Shown here piece after piece: positions 63,781 through 64,000 of a stretch of DNA of 64,000 nt (position 1 is the stretch's first letter; every line of letters begins with the position of its first letter). A program made the translations under genes and the position numbers. The notes under the pieces were generated by a model that did no database searches, was not told where the DNA came from, and worked only from the letters and a program-made list of their open reading frames with translations. The DNA is from Anseongella ginsenosidimutans (GTDB lineage: Bacteria; Bacteroidota; Bacteroidia; Sphingobacteriales; Sphingobacteriaceae). The DNA lies in the NCBI RefSeq assembly GCF_008033235.1, contig NZ_CP042432.1, positions 3,038,001 to 3,102,000 of the forward strand. Direction: 5' to 3'.

Positions 63781-64000
63781 TACCTGCATATTCCGCCTTG
63801 CTTTTCAGCTGCTTGTTTATTTTGTTAATCCTTAAAACGCTAAAGGTGCAAAGAAAAACCATGAGAACCAGGATTACGACCTCTTTGGCTGACGAGGCAG
63901 CAGGCTTTGTTAGCATCCCATAGGTTAAGGCTGCTGCCCAGACGATCATCAAAAAGGCAGTAATGTAGAGGGAAAACCGGACACCTTTTGCCTGACTGAT
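63767..64000 (-). CDS. Small membrane protein, cut by the window edge
   Basis: The frame is open to the end of the window, so the start lies outside. The visible 77 residues have two hydrophobic segments, FSLYITAFLMIVWAAALTYGML and VVILVLMVFLCTFSVLRI, and a short charged C-terminus. It overlaps the glycosyltransferase start by 14 bases, so both belong to one operon. Family not recognised. Confidence 0.6.
   Translation of the reverse strand: MSQAKGVRFSLYITAFLMIVWAAALTYGMLTKPAASSAKEVVILVLMVFLCTFSVLRINKINKQLKSKAEYAGNEQS

Overview
The window is chromosomal DNA of a free-living member of the Bacteroidota, most likely Sphingobacteriales or Chitinophagales. The evidence is a SusC/SusD pair, a fused SecDF, several protein families I know mainly from Bacteroidota (DUF3822, DUF6157, DUF3891), promoters of the -33 TTTG / -7 TAnnTTTG type and few Shine-Dalgarno sequences. 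Genus and species cannot be decided. No rRNA, tRNA, CRISPR array, insertion sequence or prophage was seen.

Layout. (1) 1-11723 is a complete alpha-glucan/trehalose module in two divergent operons. glgX-treZ-treY (minus strand) turns glucan into trehalose. glgE, a treS-maltokinase fusion and glgB (plus strand) turn trehalose back into branched glucan through maltose-1-phosphate. (2) 11736-22559 holds accessory metabolism: a small membrane-protein pair, a DUF1080 protein, an exporter-like MFS protein, a GH106-type lipoprotein, a DUF4168 protein, an AraC regulator, a TIM-barrel isomerase and several DUFs. (3) 22621-33900 is a mannose polysaccharide-utilisation locus: GntR regulator, class I mannose-6-phosphate isomerase (frameshifted), sugar porter, SusC, SusD and a GH92 alpha-mannosidase. 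A shared palindrome sits at three of its promoters. (4) 33947-51202 is mostly core genes: clpB, pyrE, a NUDIX gene, coaD, rsmD, DUF3822, an HMG-CoA lyase/symporter/acetoacetyl-CoA synthetase operon, ndh, secDF, folA, thyA and ispE. (5) 51252-64000 has a large protease-propeller-barrel protein, an AlbA_2 protein, a DUF4442 protein, an MFS-hemF-unknown-miaA run, two secreted paralogues, a ROK protein, a GH25 lysozyme, a glycosyltransferase and a membrane protein cut by the window edge.

Three things stand out. Four genes (mannose-6-phosphate isomerase, NUDIX, a secreted paralogue and GT2) are each broken by what looks like one missing base in or near a mononucleotide run. This suggests systematic sequence error, although true slippage is possible. 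Several genes have a perfect -7 box only 3-11 bases before their start codon, which predicts leaderless or near-leaderless mRNAs. pyrE and the divergent NUDIX gene share a single CATG as their two start codons.
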